Below are positions 33,517 through 41,818 of a stretch of 64,000 nucleotides of DNA, piece after piece. Location of the stretch: NCBI RefSeq assembly GCF_000265365.1, contig NC_018011.1, forward strand, positions 1,054,001-1,118,000. The letters run 5' to 3'. Within the stretch, counting starts at the first letter, position 1. The number at the start of each line of letters is the position of its first letter. A model generated the notes under the pieces. It saw nothing but the letters and a program-made list of their open reading frames with translations, was not told the DNA's origin and made no database searches. The position numbers were made by a program, and so were the translations under genes. This stretch comes from Alistipes finegoldii DSM 17242 (lineage in GTDB: Bacteria; Bacteroidota; Bacteroidia; Bacteroidales; Rikenellaceae).

Positions 33517-34725
33517 ATGACAGAAAACAAGAATCCGGGAAACGACCCCTCGGCGGAGTTCGAACGGCTGCGCAAGCGCAAGGTGCTGCTCTTCGCGGCG
33601 ATCCTCGGATGCATCTTCCTCGTCGCGATGTGGCTTATATTCCGACCTGCGCCCGTCAAGCCTCAAGAAGGGGCCGCGGGGATCAACACGTCGGTTCCGG
33701 ACGGCAAGGCGCAGGCCACCGTCAGCGACAAACGCAAAGCCGCGGAACAGCTCCGCAGCGAGGAGCAGCAGCAGAGACGCATGATGACACTCGGCGACAA
33801 CTCGTTCTCGCTGCTGGACGACGGGCTCAAACCTGCCGAGGAGCCTGCACCGGCGGACAACCCCGCACTGCGGGCCTCCGAGGCCAACCGGGCCATGCAG
33901 CGGCAGGTGCAGGGCTTCTACGCCGCTCCGCAGCGCAATGCCGAGGTCGAAGCCCTGAAAGAGCAGGTCGCAGCCCTGCAATCCCAGCTCGACGCCGAGC
34001 GGCAGCAGCCCGATCCGCTGGAACTGGCCGAGGAGCAGTACAAGCTCGCCCGGAAGTATCTCGGCGGCGGAGTGGCCGTAGATGAAGAAGCTGTTGAGCA
34101 GGCAAAGCAGCGGAAGGATTCGCGCCTGTCGGTCATGCGGCCCGTGCGGGAGGGTGAGGTCGAAGCATCGACGCTCGACACACGGGCGGATTTCACCGTC
34201 GAACGCAACTTGGGATTTCTCACGGCGGCAGGTGGCGTCGCGCATGCCGATACTCCGACCGTCAGAGCCTGCGTCGCCTCGACGCAGGTCATACGTGCCG
34301 GAAGCACCGTGCAACTGCGGTTGCTGGAAGCCGTGCGTATCGACGGAGTGACCATCCCCCGGAATACGCCGCTATACAGTCTTGCGACGATCTCCGGAAT
34401 GCGGCTGCAGGTCGTGGTGTCGTCCGTCGAATACGGCGGACGGATCTTCGCCGTCGAAGCCGTAGCTTACGACATGGACGGCCAGCCGGGGCTCAACGTC
34501 CCGAACTCCCGCGAGCGGACGGCCCTCAAAGAGGCGCTGGCATCCGTCGGGCAGACTGCCGGCACGAGCGTAAACGTCACCCGTTCGGCCGGACAGCAGA
34601 TGTTGTCCGAACTGGCGCGCGGAGGATTGCAGGCTTCGTCGCAGTATGTCGCCGGGAAGCTCCGCGAGGTGAAGATAACCCTCAAAGCCAACCATCAGCT
34701 ATTATTGATTTCAAAACAGCAGTAA
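33517..34725 (+). CDS. traM: Conjugative transposon TraM
   Basis: 402 aa from ATG 33517, 5 bp after traL. A short cytoplasmic start is followed by a single membrane segment (VLLFAAILGCIFLVAMWLIF), a Gln/Ala-rich coiled-coil periplasmic stretch (EVEALKEQVAALQSQLDAERQ), and a C-terminal domain (VRACVASTQVIRAGSTVQLRLLEAV) resembling the TraM/VirB10-like family. It spans the periplasm and contributes to the T4SS core complex. No defect is seen. Confidence 0.88.
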   Translation: MTENKNPGNDPSAEFERLRKRKVLLFAAILGCIFLVAMWLIFRPAPVKPQEGAAGINTSVPDGKAQATVSDKRKAAEQLRSEEQQQRRMMTLGDNSFSLLDDGLKPAEEPAPADNPALRASEANRAMQRQVQGFYAAPQRNAEVEALKEQVAALQSQLDAERQQPDPLELAEEQYKLARKYLGGGVAVDEEAVEQAKQRKDSRLSVMRPVREGEVEASTLDTRADFTVERNLGFLTAAGGVAHADTPTVRACVASTQVIRAGSTVQLRLLEAVRIDGVTIPRNTPLYSLATISGMRLQVVVSSVEYGGRIFAVEAVAYDMDGQPGLNVPNSRERTALKEALASVGQTAGTSVNVTRSAGQQMLSELARGGLQASSQYVAGKLREVKITLKANHQLLLISKQQ

Positions 34726-34726
34726 A

Positions 34727-35632
34727 ATGAAAAGAGACCTTATTTATCTGGCCCTGATCGTCGCCGCAATCACGGCGGTAAAGGTTACGGCACGAACGAC
34801 ACCGGAAACGCCGGCGGAGATCCGGCCCCTGCGTATCGAAGCGGGATTCACCAAGACTGTACACATCCTCTTCCCGTCGCCCGTCACGTATATCGACATC
34901 GGCTCGATGGACATCATAGCAGGCAAGGCCGACGGGGCCGAAAACGTCGTGCGGGTGAAGGCGGCCGTGCGGAATTTCGCAGCAGAAACAAACCTGACGG
35001 TCATCACCGAAGACGGCGGATTTTTCACGTTCGATGTCCACTATGCCGAGAACCCGGTTGTCTCGACCCTCAATCTTACAGTGCAGGAACCGCAGACGGA
35101 AGGTGTGAAGAAACCGGCTGCCGCGGGCTATCCGCAGCCGACGGCCCCAGCATCCGAAGGCCGGGTGCTGCTGCGCGAGGTAGGCCGAGAGAAGCCCGCG
35201 ACCATAAAACGCATGTTGAGCGACATATACCGGCAGAACCGTACGGACGTAAAGGGCATTCGCACGAAGAAGTACGGCATCGGGGTCGAGGTGCTGGGAA
35301 TTTACGTCTCCAACGATGTCGTTTACATACATACTTGTATGTATAACGACACGAATATCTCTTTCGAAGTGGATGCACGACAGTTTATCGTAGCCGACAA
35401 GAAGCTCGCAAAGCGTACGGCACAGCAGCAGACACCGCTCGAAATCCTGCGCGTATGCAACGATCCGGCCGTTGTAAGGGGACATCAGCGTCAGCGGACG
35501 GTATTCGCGCTGCCCAAGCTCACAATCGCCGACGACAAGGTGCTCTTATTGGAGATCATCGAAAAGAATGGAGCCCGGCATCAGACTACCGAAATTCCGA
35601 GCCGGGAGATTTCGAATGCCAAGGTGCTATAA
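34727..35632 (+). CDS. traN: Conjugative transposon TraN (DUF4138)
   Basis: A 301-aa protein, one base after the traM stop. It has a signal peptide-like start (LIYLALIVAAITAVKVTA) and a VirB9-like DUF4138 domain (FTKTVHILFPSPVTYIDIGSMDIIAGKADGAENVV... region). The C-terminal half includes VYIHTCMYNDTNISFEV. TraN is an outer-membrane-associated T4SS core protein. Its last part (from about 35457) is duplicated downstream at 38868-39003. traO-traQ, normally next, are absent. Confidence 0.87.
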   Translation: MKRDLIYLALIVAAITAVKVTARTTPETPAEIRPLRIEAGFTKTVHILFPSPVTYIDIGSMDIIAGKADGAENVVRVKAAVRNFAAETNLTVITEDGGFFTFDVHYAENPVVSTLNLTVQEPQTEGVKKPAAAGYPQPTAPASEGRVLLREVGREKPATIKRMLSDIYRQNRTDVKGIRTKKYGIGVEVLGIYVSNDVVYIHTCMYNDTNISFEVDARQFIVADKKLAKRTAQQQTPLEILRVCNDPAVVRGHQRQRTVFALPKLTIADDKVLLLEIIEKNGARHQTTEIPSREISNAKVL

Positions 35633-35655
35633 AATGACTGGTTTATGAAAACACC

Positions 35656-35693
35656 GGGAGGGGGCTGTCCGAAATTTCGGACAGCCCCCTCCC
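35656..35693 (+). terminator. Perfect 38-bp palindrome after traN
   Basis: A perfect inverted repeat with 19-bp arms (starting GGGAGGGGGCTGTCCGAAA) 24 bp after the traN stop codon. The very strong GC-rich stem makes transcription termination of the tra operon likely, although no long T tract follows. Confidence 0.75.
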
Positions 35694-35710
35694 TTCATTA
35701 ACGAGTCGCG

Positions 35711-35849
35711 TCACCTCACCCCGACGGGTGATTTCTCGCCCAAACAGATTATCAGGCATTTCAATAACTTTTCGGCATGTATCCGGCAGATCGATTCCTC
35801 TTTGAATATATGTTGAAAAGCCTTATCGAACGCATCCCAGAGTATTAGG
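35711..35849 (-). pseudogene. C-terminal fragment of the 39013-39459 gene family
   Basis: The minus strand reads AEKLLKCLIICLGEKSPVGVR and a stop at 35711-35713, preceded by WDAFDKAFQHIFKEES. This closely matches the end of the 148-aa protein at 39013-39459 (AEKLLKYLIICLGEKSPVVVR). No upstream part of the gene exists here, so it is a 45-codon remnant. It belongs to a direct repeat that also includes the end of traN. Confidence 0.75.
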
Positions 35850-35872
35850 CTATCCCTTGTTTTAGAAGATTG

Positions 35873-36322
35873 TTATCGTCGCATCATGAAAGATATCAGT
35901 TTTATCAAGTTCCACAGGATCATGAAAGGGGCTGTGAAAAAGCCGACAATTACGGAAAGGAGTAATTTAAGCACGTAATAGATCGCCCAAGCCGTCAAAT
36001 CTCCCTGCACCAATCGCCAGCCGACGACAGAGTTCAAGAACTGCCAGCCGGAGACCACGGCCATCAGCGTATAACCGCTGGCAAATCTCCCGTCGGGAAA
36101 TCCATTCCCTTCCATGAAATTCAATTTATATCCCAGGATGAACAGCCCGACATAAACAAGCAGATGAAAAACAATCGAGCCGACAGTCTGGCTTCTCAAT
36201 TTTTCATGGCATGCGGCGCATACGGGTTTTGGCTGGTTTTGTACGCATTGTACACACAGTCCTTTTCCGCATTCCGTACATTGGGCGACTGCCGCTTCGG
36301 CAGGATGATTTGCACAATTCAT
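35873..36322 (-). CDS. B-box-type zinc-finger membrane protein
   Basis: 149 aa. The N-terminus has a B-box-like Cys/His cluster (CANHPAEAAVAQCTECGKGLCVQCVQ, then CAACHEKL). Three to four membrane segments follow (IVFHLLVYVGLFILG, IYYVLKLLLSVIVGFF). Proteins of this layout are widespread in bacteria with no assigned function. It is transcribed opposite to the GNAT/IbrAB-like genes and lies inside the repeat-flanked insertion. Confidence 0.7.
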   Translation of the reverse strand: MNCANHPAEAAVAQCTECGKGLCVQCVQNQPKPVCAACHEKLRSQTVGSIVFHLLVYVGLFILGYKLNFMEGNGFPDGRFASGYTLMAVVSGWQFLNSVVGWRLVQGDLTAWAIYYVLKLLLSVIVGFFTAPFMILWNLIKLISFMMRR

Positions 36323-36430
36323 AAATCAAGGTTAACGGTTTCGTATGCAAAAATAATTTTTTCTGCCTAAAAAATACGCTGGTGCAAAAGAAAAACCAGT
36401 GCAATATCATCCTTCGCCCTGATCCGAAAA

Positions 36431-36462
36431 TTTGGGAAAACGACCGATATTTTTTATATTTG
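36431..36462 (+). promoter_or_regulatory. Bacteroides-type promoter for the GNAT/IbrAB-like operon
   Basis: TTTG at 36431-36434 and TATATTTG at 36455-36462, separated by 20 bp, match the Bacteroides sigma-ABfr consensus (TTTG, 19-21 bp, TAnnTTTG). Transcription would start near 36470, just before the GNAT-like gene. Confidence 0.65.
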
Positions 36463-36499
36463 GAAGGATCGAATGCGCTTTTAATACATTCGGTCACAG

Positions 36500-36943
36500 A
36501 TGTATAACATTCGGTCGTTTTATAACCTTTCGGATATGACAATCGAGAAACTGGACGGCACTTCGCCCCGCCTTTATACACTCGTCGCTCCGCTGGTCAT
36601 GCGACGCAGCGTGCTGCGCCAGAACAACAACTATCCGTTCTGGACCTCGCGTGCGCATACGTGGTTCGTCGCGTGGGAAGGCGAGACCGTCTTCGGGTTC
36701 ATGCCCGTGGAGATCACCGACGGCGGAGTGGCCAAGATCAACAACTACTACGTTTCGGGCGACGATCCGCAGCTGCTGTCGCGCTTCCTGCGCGAAATCA
36801 TCCGATACTACCACCGCGACTATACGATACGTTCCGTGACGCTGCTCCGCCACGCCGAGGTGTTCCGCACCGAGGGCTTCGTCCCCACGAAGGAGTGGAC
36901 GCAGTACGTGACGATGCAATACGGGAAAAAACGGCAGCCATGA
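36500..36943 (+). CDS. GNAT-like acetyltransferase, first gene of IbrAB-like operon
   Basis: 147 aa from 36500, or 135 aa from ATG 36536 (MTIEKLDGTSP). The protein resembles a GNAT fold: beta strands around TWFVAWEGETVFGFMPVEI and VAKINNYYVSGDDPQLLSRFLREII, then a C-terminal region with VFRTEGFVPTKEWTQYVTM. The family match is moderate. Its stop overlaps the next start (ATGA), so it is co-translated with the PAPS-reductase-like gene. Its acceptor cannot be predicted. Confidence 0.65.
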   Translation: MYNIRSFYNLSDMTIEKLDGTSPRLYTLVAPLVMRRSVLRQNNNYPFWTSRAHTWFVAWEGETVFGFMPVEITDGGVAKINNYYVSGDDPQLLSRFLREIIRYYHRDYTIRSVTLLRHAEVFRTEGFVPTKEWTQYVTMQYGKKRQP

Positions 36944-38256
36944 ACGTCTACGAGCGGACACAGCGGCGGTTGAAAACGGTCTTCGACCTTTTCGACAACA
37001 TCTACGTCTCCTTCTCCGGCGGCAAGGACAGCGGCGTGCTACTCAACCTTTGCATCGACTACGTCCGGCGGCACGGACTACAGCGCCGGATTGGGGTCTT
37101 CCATATGGATTACGAAATCCAGTACCGCGATACGCTCGACTATGTGGACCGCATGCTGGCCGAGAACACCGATATCCTCGATGTATACCGGATCTGCGTG
37201 CCGTTCAAGGTCCAGACCTGCACCTCGATGTTCCGGCAATACTGGCGGCCGTGGGAGGAGTCGAAGCGGGACATCTGGGTGCGGGAGATGCCTGAGGGAT
37301 GCCTTACGCATCTAGATTTCCCGTTCTTCACCGACGAAATGTGGGATTACGAATTCCAGAACCGCTTCGCCGAATGGCTCCACGCACGCAGCGGTGCGGC
37401 GCGCACGTGCTGTCTGATCGGCATCCGCACGCAGGAGAGCTTCAACCGCTGGCGCACGATTTACAGCGACCGCAACCACCATCGGTTCGCCGGAAAACGG
37501 TGGATACGCCAGTGGGCCGGCGGCGGCATCTGCAACGCCTATCCGCTCTACGACTGGCTGACGACCGACATCTGGACGGCGAACGGTCGTTTCGGCTGGC
37601 CCTACAACCGGCTGTACGACCTCTTCTACCGGGCCGGCGTGCCGCTCGACAGTCAGCGCGTGGCCAGTCCGTTCATCTCGCCGGCCATCGCCAGCCTGCA
37701 CCTCTACAAAGCCATCGATCCGGATACGTGGGGACGCATGGTCGGCCGGGTCGACGGGGCCAATTTCGCGGCGCTGTACGGCAGGACGGCGGCAGCCGGA
37801 TGGCAGTCGGCGCGCCTGCCGAAAGGAATGACATGGGAGCGCTACATGCACTTCCTGCTCTCGACCCTTCCGGAGCCGACGCGGCGCAACTATCTGGAAA
37901 AACTATCCGTAAGCATCCGCTTCTGGCGCGAAAAGGGCGGATGTCTCTCCGAGGAAACCATCGCCAAACTGCAAAAGGCCGGCATCCGCATCGAAGTAGG
38001 CGACAAAAGCGCCTACCGCACCGACAAGCGTCCGGTGCGCATGGAGTATCTCGACGACACGGACCTGCCGGAATTCAGCCAGCTGCCCACGTTCAAACGC
38101 ATCTGCATCTGCATCCTGAAAAACGACCACGCCTGCAAATACATGGGTTTTTCGCCCAACAAAAGCGAAACGCAGCGCCGCAGGAAAATCATGGAAAAAT
38201 ATGAATCGCTATTACGAACATCCGACCGAGAAGAACTTCCGGAGCCCTGTCTATAA
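36940..38256 (+). CDS. IbrA-like PAPS-reductase family protein (DUF3440)
   Basis: 438 aa from ATG 36940, which overlaps the stop of the GNAT-like gene (ATGA). The N-terminal ATP-pyrophosphatase loop SGGKDSGVLLNL is intact. Later segments (FPFFTDEMWDYEF, CCLIGIRTQESFNRWRTI, SPFISPAIASLHLY) and a C-terminal cluster (KRICICILKNDHACKYMGF) match the DUF3440/IbrA family. E. coli IbrA acts with IbrB as a prophage-borne regulator. Other PAPS-reductase-like enzymes such as DndC activate sulfur for DNA modification, so a nucleic-acid modification role is possible but only inferred. Confidence 0.82.
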   Translation: MNVYERTQRRLKTVFDLFDNIYVSFSGGKDSGVLLNLCIDYVRRHGLQRRIGVFHMDYEIQYRDTLDYVDRMLAENTDILDVYRICVPFKVQTCTSMFRQYWRPWEESKRDIWVREMPEGCLTHLDFPFFTDEMWDYEFQNRFAEWLHARSGAARTCCLIGIRTQESFNRWRTIYSDRNHHRFAGKRWIRQWAGGGICNAYPLYDWLTTDIWTANGRFGWPYNRLYDLFYRAGVPLDSQRVASPFISPAIASLHLYKAIDPDTWGRMVGRVDGANFAALYGRTAAAGWQSARLPKGMTWERYMHFLLSTLPEPTRRNYLEKLSVSIRFWREKGGCLSEETIAKLQKAGIRIEVGDKSAYRTDKRPVRMEYLDDTDLPEFSQLPTFKRICICILKNDHACKYMGFSPNKSETQRRRKIMEKYESLLRTSDREELPEPCL

Positions 38257-38764
38257 CGTCCGCGCCGTACCGGTGGAGAAGATCGTGGCGAACAGCTACA
38301 ACCCCAATGTCGTGGCGCCGCCCGAAATGAAACTGCTGGAACTGTCGATCTGGGAAGACGGCTACACGATGCCGTGCGTCTGCTATTACGACGCCGAAAG
38401 GGACTGTTACGAACTGGTGGACGGCTACCACCGCTATCTGGTGCTCAAAACCTCGAAGCGCATCTACGAACGCGAACGGGGGCTGCTGCCCGTCACCGTG
38501 ATCGAAAAGGACCTTTCGAACCGCATGGCCTCGACCATCCGCCACAACCGGGCGCGGGGAACGCACAACGTCGAGCTGATGAGCGAGATCGTCGCCGAAC
38601 TGACCCGCGCGCGGATGTCCGACCAGTGGATCATGCGTCATATCGGCATGGACCGCGACGAGTTGCTGCGATTGAAACAGATCACGGGCCTCGCCGAACT
38701 CTTCTCCGACAAGGAGTTCAGCCTCGGCGATGCCGACGAGGACACGGTCGAATTTGTGCTATAA
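38201..38764 (+). CDS. IbrB-like ParB-domain protein
   Basis: 187 aa with a ParB/sulfiredoxin-type N-terminal domain (VPVEKIVANSYNPN, LVDGYHRYLVLKTSKRIY, VIEKDLSNRMASTIRHNRARGTHN). A helix-turn-helix-like part follows (MRHIGMDRDELLRLKQITGL). It overlaps the upstream gene by 56 bp in another frame. ParB-fold and PAPS-reductase-like genes in this order are the IbrA/IbrB pair. It has no partner ParA here and is distinct from the ICE ParB at 52239-54311. Confidence 0.8.
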   Translation: MNRYYEHPTEKNFRSPVYNVRAVPVEKIVANSYNPNVVAPPEMKLLELSIWEDGYTMPCVCYYDAERDCYELVDGYHRYLVLKTSKRIYERERGLLPVTVIEKDLSNRMASTIRHNRARGTHNVELMSEIVAELTRARMSDQWIMRHIGMDRDELLRLKQITGLAELFSDKEFSLGDADEDTVEFVL

Positions 38765-38867
38765 CTGCCCGCTTATTCCGGAATCGCGATCCGCTCCACA
38801 GGCTGATCCCGTTTCGGGTCCAGCGGATGGGACTGATAGGACGTTTTCCCGAAGTCGATCCATGCAA

Positions 38868-39003
38868 TGATCCGGCCGTCGTAAGGGGCACCAGCGCCAG
38901 CGGACGGTATTCGCGCTGCCCAAGCTCACGATCTCCGATGACAAGGTACTTTTAGTGGAAATCACCGAGAAAAACGGAGCCCGGCATCAGACTACCGAAA
39001 TAA
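38868..39003 (+). pseudogene. Duplicated 3' end of traN (direct repeat)
   Basis: About 136 bp very similar to 35457-35592 in traN, including a shared CGGACGGTATTCGCGCTG stretch and the end of the coding frame. Downstream the similarity resumes at 39002-39145 against 35699-35845. The two copies bracket 35850-38867, which holds the B-box protein and the GNAT/IbrAB-like genes. It cannot encode a product by itself. The rest of the gap between 38765 and the next gene has no other gene. Confidence 0.8.
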
Positions 39004-39012
39004 CGAGCCGCG

Positions 39013-39459
39013 TCACCTCACCACGACGGGAGATTTCTCTCCCAAACAGATTATCAGGTATTTCAATAACTTTTCGGCATTTATCCGGCAGGCCAGTTCC
39101 TCTTTGAGTATACATTTAAAAGCCGAGTCGAACGCATCCCAAAGCATCAAACTGAAGCGGTCGGCTTCGACAGGGCTCATGTACTTGGCCTCCATGGTCG
39201 GAAGCCACATCGAAAATTCGACGTTGACCGATTGCCGGAACAATTCCAGCAGTTCGTCGGATTCGTGGCGGTAGTCGAGAAACGTGTTTTCGCAAATCCC
39301 GAACTTAGGCCGGATGACCGTTTCATAGATTTTCGCATGGGTTCTGCGATGGTTATGCTTCTCGAAAAACCAGCGGTCGATCTTTTTGACGCTTACCACA
39401 CGATAAAGGCGATATGGATTCTCGTTATCCTTTTCAAAACCGTTCATAAAATCCATCAT
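39013..39459 (-). CDS. Unknown ICE protein, paralogue of 40506-40895
   Basis: A 148-aa soluble protein of unknown function. It shares with the 129-aa protein at 40506-40895 the pattern NPYR, VKKID.WF, RTH.I.YE, CEN.FLDYRH.SDELLELF, so the two are clear paralogues, here in opposite orientation. The shared FLDYRHxSDELLELF block suggests the functional core. No membrane segment or known motif is visible. A remnant of a third copy lies at 35711-35849. Confidence 0.68.
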   Translation of the reverse strand: MMDFMNGFEKDNENPYRLYRVVSVKKIDRWFFEKHNHRRTHAKIYETVIRPKFGICENTFLDYRHESDELLELFRQSVNVEFSMWLPTMEAKYMSPVEADRFSLMLWDAFDSAFKCILKEELACRINAEKLLKYLIICLGEKSPVVVR

Positions 39460-40231
39460 TTTGAGATTAGGAAAATTTGTTCGTATTCAGACGATGCCGG
39501 AACGGCGATCCGTGCGCACGAGTCTTCGCGGGCCGGCTTTGCGGGCAGCCGGGCGAAAGCGGACGGTGCCATCAGAATGAAGACGAATCGGAGGCGGTCG
39601 ATACGGAACCGACGGCGGTTCCGATGCCTTTATCGAAAAACGGGGAATCCGCAGGCAATCCGAAGCAATCCGGTGAAACAAATAAGTTTCACCGACAGCG
39701 GAGTTTTCGAATAAAAGTTGTAATTTGGAGCTTGTTTCTAAACTGTAAATCAGCCTTTCGCTTTCACATTCGGGTCGATTCATAGTGGCACATCTTTTGA
39801 TTCGCAATGTCAAAAAATATGCGCGGTTCTCGACCGGTTGCTTCGTACCGTCCCAAAGGTTATGGCGAACCAGTCAAGACCGCGCATTACGATCTTGCCT
39901 GTTTATTCGCCATTGAGGTAAAAGTTGGGACTTACGAACGATAAACAGTTTACAACAGATAAATTGCTCTATTGTTATCCCGAATATAGTCATTTCTTCG
40001 TTATCATCCAAATTTTTTCCGGCGTTTTTGTGAGAAAATCGATTTCCAAAACGCGAAATCCGCTGCACTACGCAGTAAGTACCCGGCAAAACCGACCGCC
40101 GTAAATTCTTCGTTAAACGCGCATCGAGACGCACCTGTTATAATAAAAAATTGGAATGGTTCCACATGTTCTTGCAAGGGCCCGACGTTTCATCCATCTT
40201 TGCCGCACAAATTATAAAACAGCCCAAACGA
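39460..40231. other. Gene-poor stretch with a long inverted repeat
   Basis: About 770 bp without a convincing gene. One plus frame (about 39,560-39,710) has an acidic, low-complexity look but no start of its own. A pair of short arms ATGCGCGGT (39819-39827) and ACCGCGCAT (39879-39887) can form a stem-loop. A similar arm pair occurs at 62674-62749. Confidence 0.4.
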
Positions 40232-40504
40232 ATGACGGTGAAACAATGTAATTTCAAAGTCGGAGAGGTATATCTTTTCCATACCGACGATCCCCGATGT
40301 CCGGATGCGGAATCCCTATGGGGTCTTTACGACAGGCACGACGGGAACTCGATCTTTCTGGAGTCGTGGTCGACGGACCAGAAACATTTTTCGAAAGGCC
40401 GGCATCTACCTGAGCAATACCGGTTCTGCCGCCTCTCGACCCGCAGTGAATTACGTGATTACATGGTCAACAGCATTTACTCGGAAATAAAGGGCCTTTC
40501 CTGA
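40232..40504 (+). CDS. Hypothetical small ICE protein
   Basis: About 90 aa from ATG 40232 (MTVKQCNFKVGEVYLFHTDD); an upstream in-frame ATG at 40151 adds 27 residues of doubtful value. Beta-rich sequence, with LFHTDDPRCPDAESLWGLYDRHDGNSIFLESW, no membrane segment and no known family. It ends one base before the next gene, so the two form an operon ending in the terminator near 40,930. Confidence 0.6.
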   Translation: MTVKQCNFKVGEVYLFHTDDPRCPDAESLWGLYDRHDGNSIFLESWSTDQKHFSKGRHLPEQYRFCRLSTRSELRDYMVNSIYSEIKGLS

Positions 40505-40505
40505 A

Positions 40506-40895
40506 ATGAGCAGGGACAATTATAATCCGTACCGGATAGTCGGCGCCAAAAAGATCGACGTATGGTTTTATGAAGAAGGCGATATGCGCAGAACGCACCG
40601 CATCGTCTACGAGCTGATCGTCCTGCCGCTGTACGGAGTCTGCGAGAACAGTTTTCTGGATTACAGGCACCACTCCGACGAACTGCTCGAACTCTTCATC
40701 CAGCCGCCCTATATCGAAGTTCCGCTGTGGCTGATGGTGATGACGGTCAAGAAAATGCCGGTTCACGAAGCCAACCGTTTCTTCGAGCTCCTACGGACGA
40801 AGATGGACCGCATATTCAGGAAAAGGTCCTACCCTCTGACGGCCGAGCAGCTCCTCAGACTGCTCGTCGATGCACTGGCAGAGTTCATATATTAG
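40506..40895 (+). CDS. Unknown ICE protein, paralogue of 39013-39459
   Basis: 129 aa with the same core as the 148-aa protein at 39013-39459: NPYRIVGAKKIDVWFYEEG and CENSFLDYRHHSDELLELF. The C-terminal part diverges (FRKRSYPLTAEQLLRLLVDALAEF). The function is unknown and no motifs are recognised. A terminator follows its stop codon. Two paralogues and one remnant within 5 kb suggest the family is a favoured part of this element. Confidence 0.65.
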   Translation: MSRDNYNPYRIVGAKKIDVWFYEEGDMRRTHRIVYELIVLPLYGVCENSFLDYRHHSDELLELFIQPPYIEVPLWLMVMTVKKMPVHEANRFFELLRTKMDRIFRKRSYPLTAEQLLRLLVDALAEFIY

Positions 40896-40922
40896 AAGAG
40901 TGACGCGACTCATTGCCGGAGG

Positions 40923-40950
40923 GGAGGCCGTTATCGGCCTCCTCTCTTTT
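40923..40950 (+). terminator. Intrinsic terminator after the 40506 gene
   Basis: An 8-bp GC-rich stem (GGAGGCCG 40923-40930 with CGGCCTCC 40935-40942), loop TTAT, extended by GAGG/CCTC-like flanks and followed by a T-rich run. It lies about 28 bp after the stop codon. Confidence 0.8.
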
Positions 40951-40975
40951 TGTATGATGTCATGCAGCTTTGCGT

Positions 40976-41797
40976 TCAGAGTCCGAGCGTCTGCATTTCC
41001 GCGACCGGCTCTATAATTCCTTCGTCGTAAGGGTCTCCGTAGTTGAACTTCGGCCGCACGGGCCATGCTGTCATCTCCTTTTCGGGGTATACGGTCAGCA
41101 GGGCCGCGACGGCCTCCTCGGATGCGATGGACGGGTCGAGCCAGCGCTTCTCCTGCTCTTGGGTTAGTATCTTCGGCATCCGGAACGGATTGCCTCCGCC
41201 GTTATGGATCTTCCGCATCATGGCGTTCGCTTCGGTCGTTATCAGCACGAACGACAGCACTTTTTCTCCGGTCTGCGGATGCGTCCACTCGTCCCAGAGC
41301 CCGGCGATGGAGAATAATTCCTGATCCTTTAAAGTGGTATAGTAATACTGCGCCTTTCCGTTCGGCAGTCTGTGCGGCTCGTAGAATCCGGTTACGGGGA
41401 TGATGCACCGGTTATGCTGCCACAGCATTCGCCACGGCCATTTCTCGAAAAGCGTCTCGGCCCGTGCGTTCTTGAACAGATTCTCCCGGTCGTAACGCTG
41501 AGCATCTCCGGGCTTCGCCGTCCGCGGAATCAGCCCCCACTGCATGACCTGAAGTTCCTCCGAGCCCGAAACGATAACGCAGTGCGGCTCGGCATAGGCG
41601 GGAATGACGTAGATCTCCTCGGCCAGCCGAACGTCGTAAACGCTCATCCTATGTTCGGATCCGGCGTCCTGACGGGCCCTTGCGTCCTGTTCCTGCTCGG
41701 CGAGTACCTGCCGGGCAGCTTCGATAATATCCAACTGCTTACCGTACCTTTTGGCTACGGCCGCTGCATTTGCTGACAGAGAGGTGAAAAAACACAT
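40976..41797 (-). CDS. SRAP/HMCES-type protein (YedK family)
   Basis: 273 aa from ATG 41797, chosen over Met 41803 because it places the catalytic cysteine at position 2 (MCFFTSLSANA), as required in this family after Met removal. Other SRAP signatures are present: MQWGLIPRTAKPGD, LFKNARAETLFEKWPWRM, RCIIPVTGFYEPHR and a late NPFRMPKILTQEQE region. SRAP proteins form a covalent link with abasic sites in single-stranded DNA and protect them. It lies 21 bp after umuC on the same strand, forming an SOS-type operon with the UmuD and UmuC homologues. Confidence 0.9.
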   Translation of the reverse strand: MCFFTSLSANAAAVAKRYGKQLDIIEAARQVLAEQEQDARARQDAGSEHRMSVYDVRLAEEIYVIPAYAEPHCVIVSGSEELQVMQWGLIPRTAKPGDAQRYDRENLFKNARAETLFEKWPWRMLWQHNRCIIPVTGFYEPHRLPNGKAQYYYTTLKDQELFSIAGLWDEWTHPQTGEKVLSFVLITTEANAMMRKIHNGGGNPFRMPKILTQEQEKRWLDPSIASEEAVAALLTVYPEKEMTAWPVRPKFNYGDPYDEGIIEPVAEMQTLGL

Positions 41798-41818
41798 AAA
41801 CAAAAATTCTTTACAAAG

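Noticed and set aside
39487..39813. Minus-strand 108-codon frame
   Set aside because: Its sequence shows no fold or family and no plausible upstream signal.
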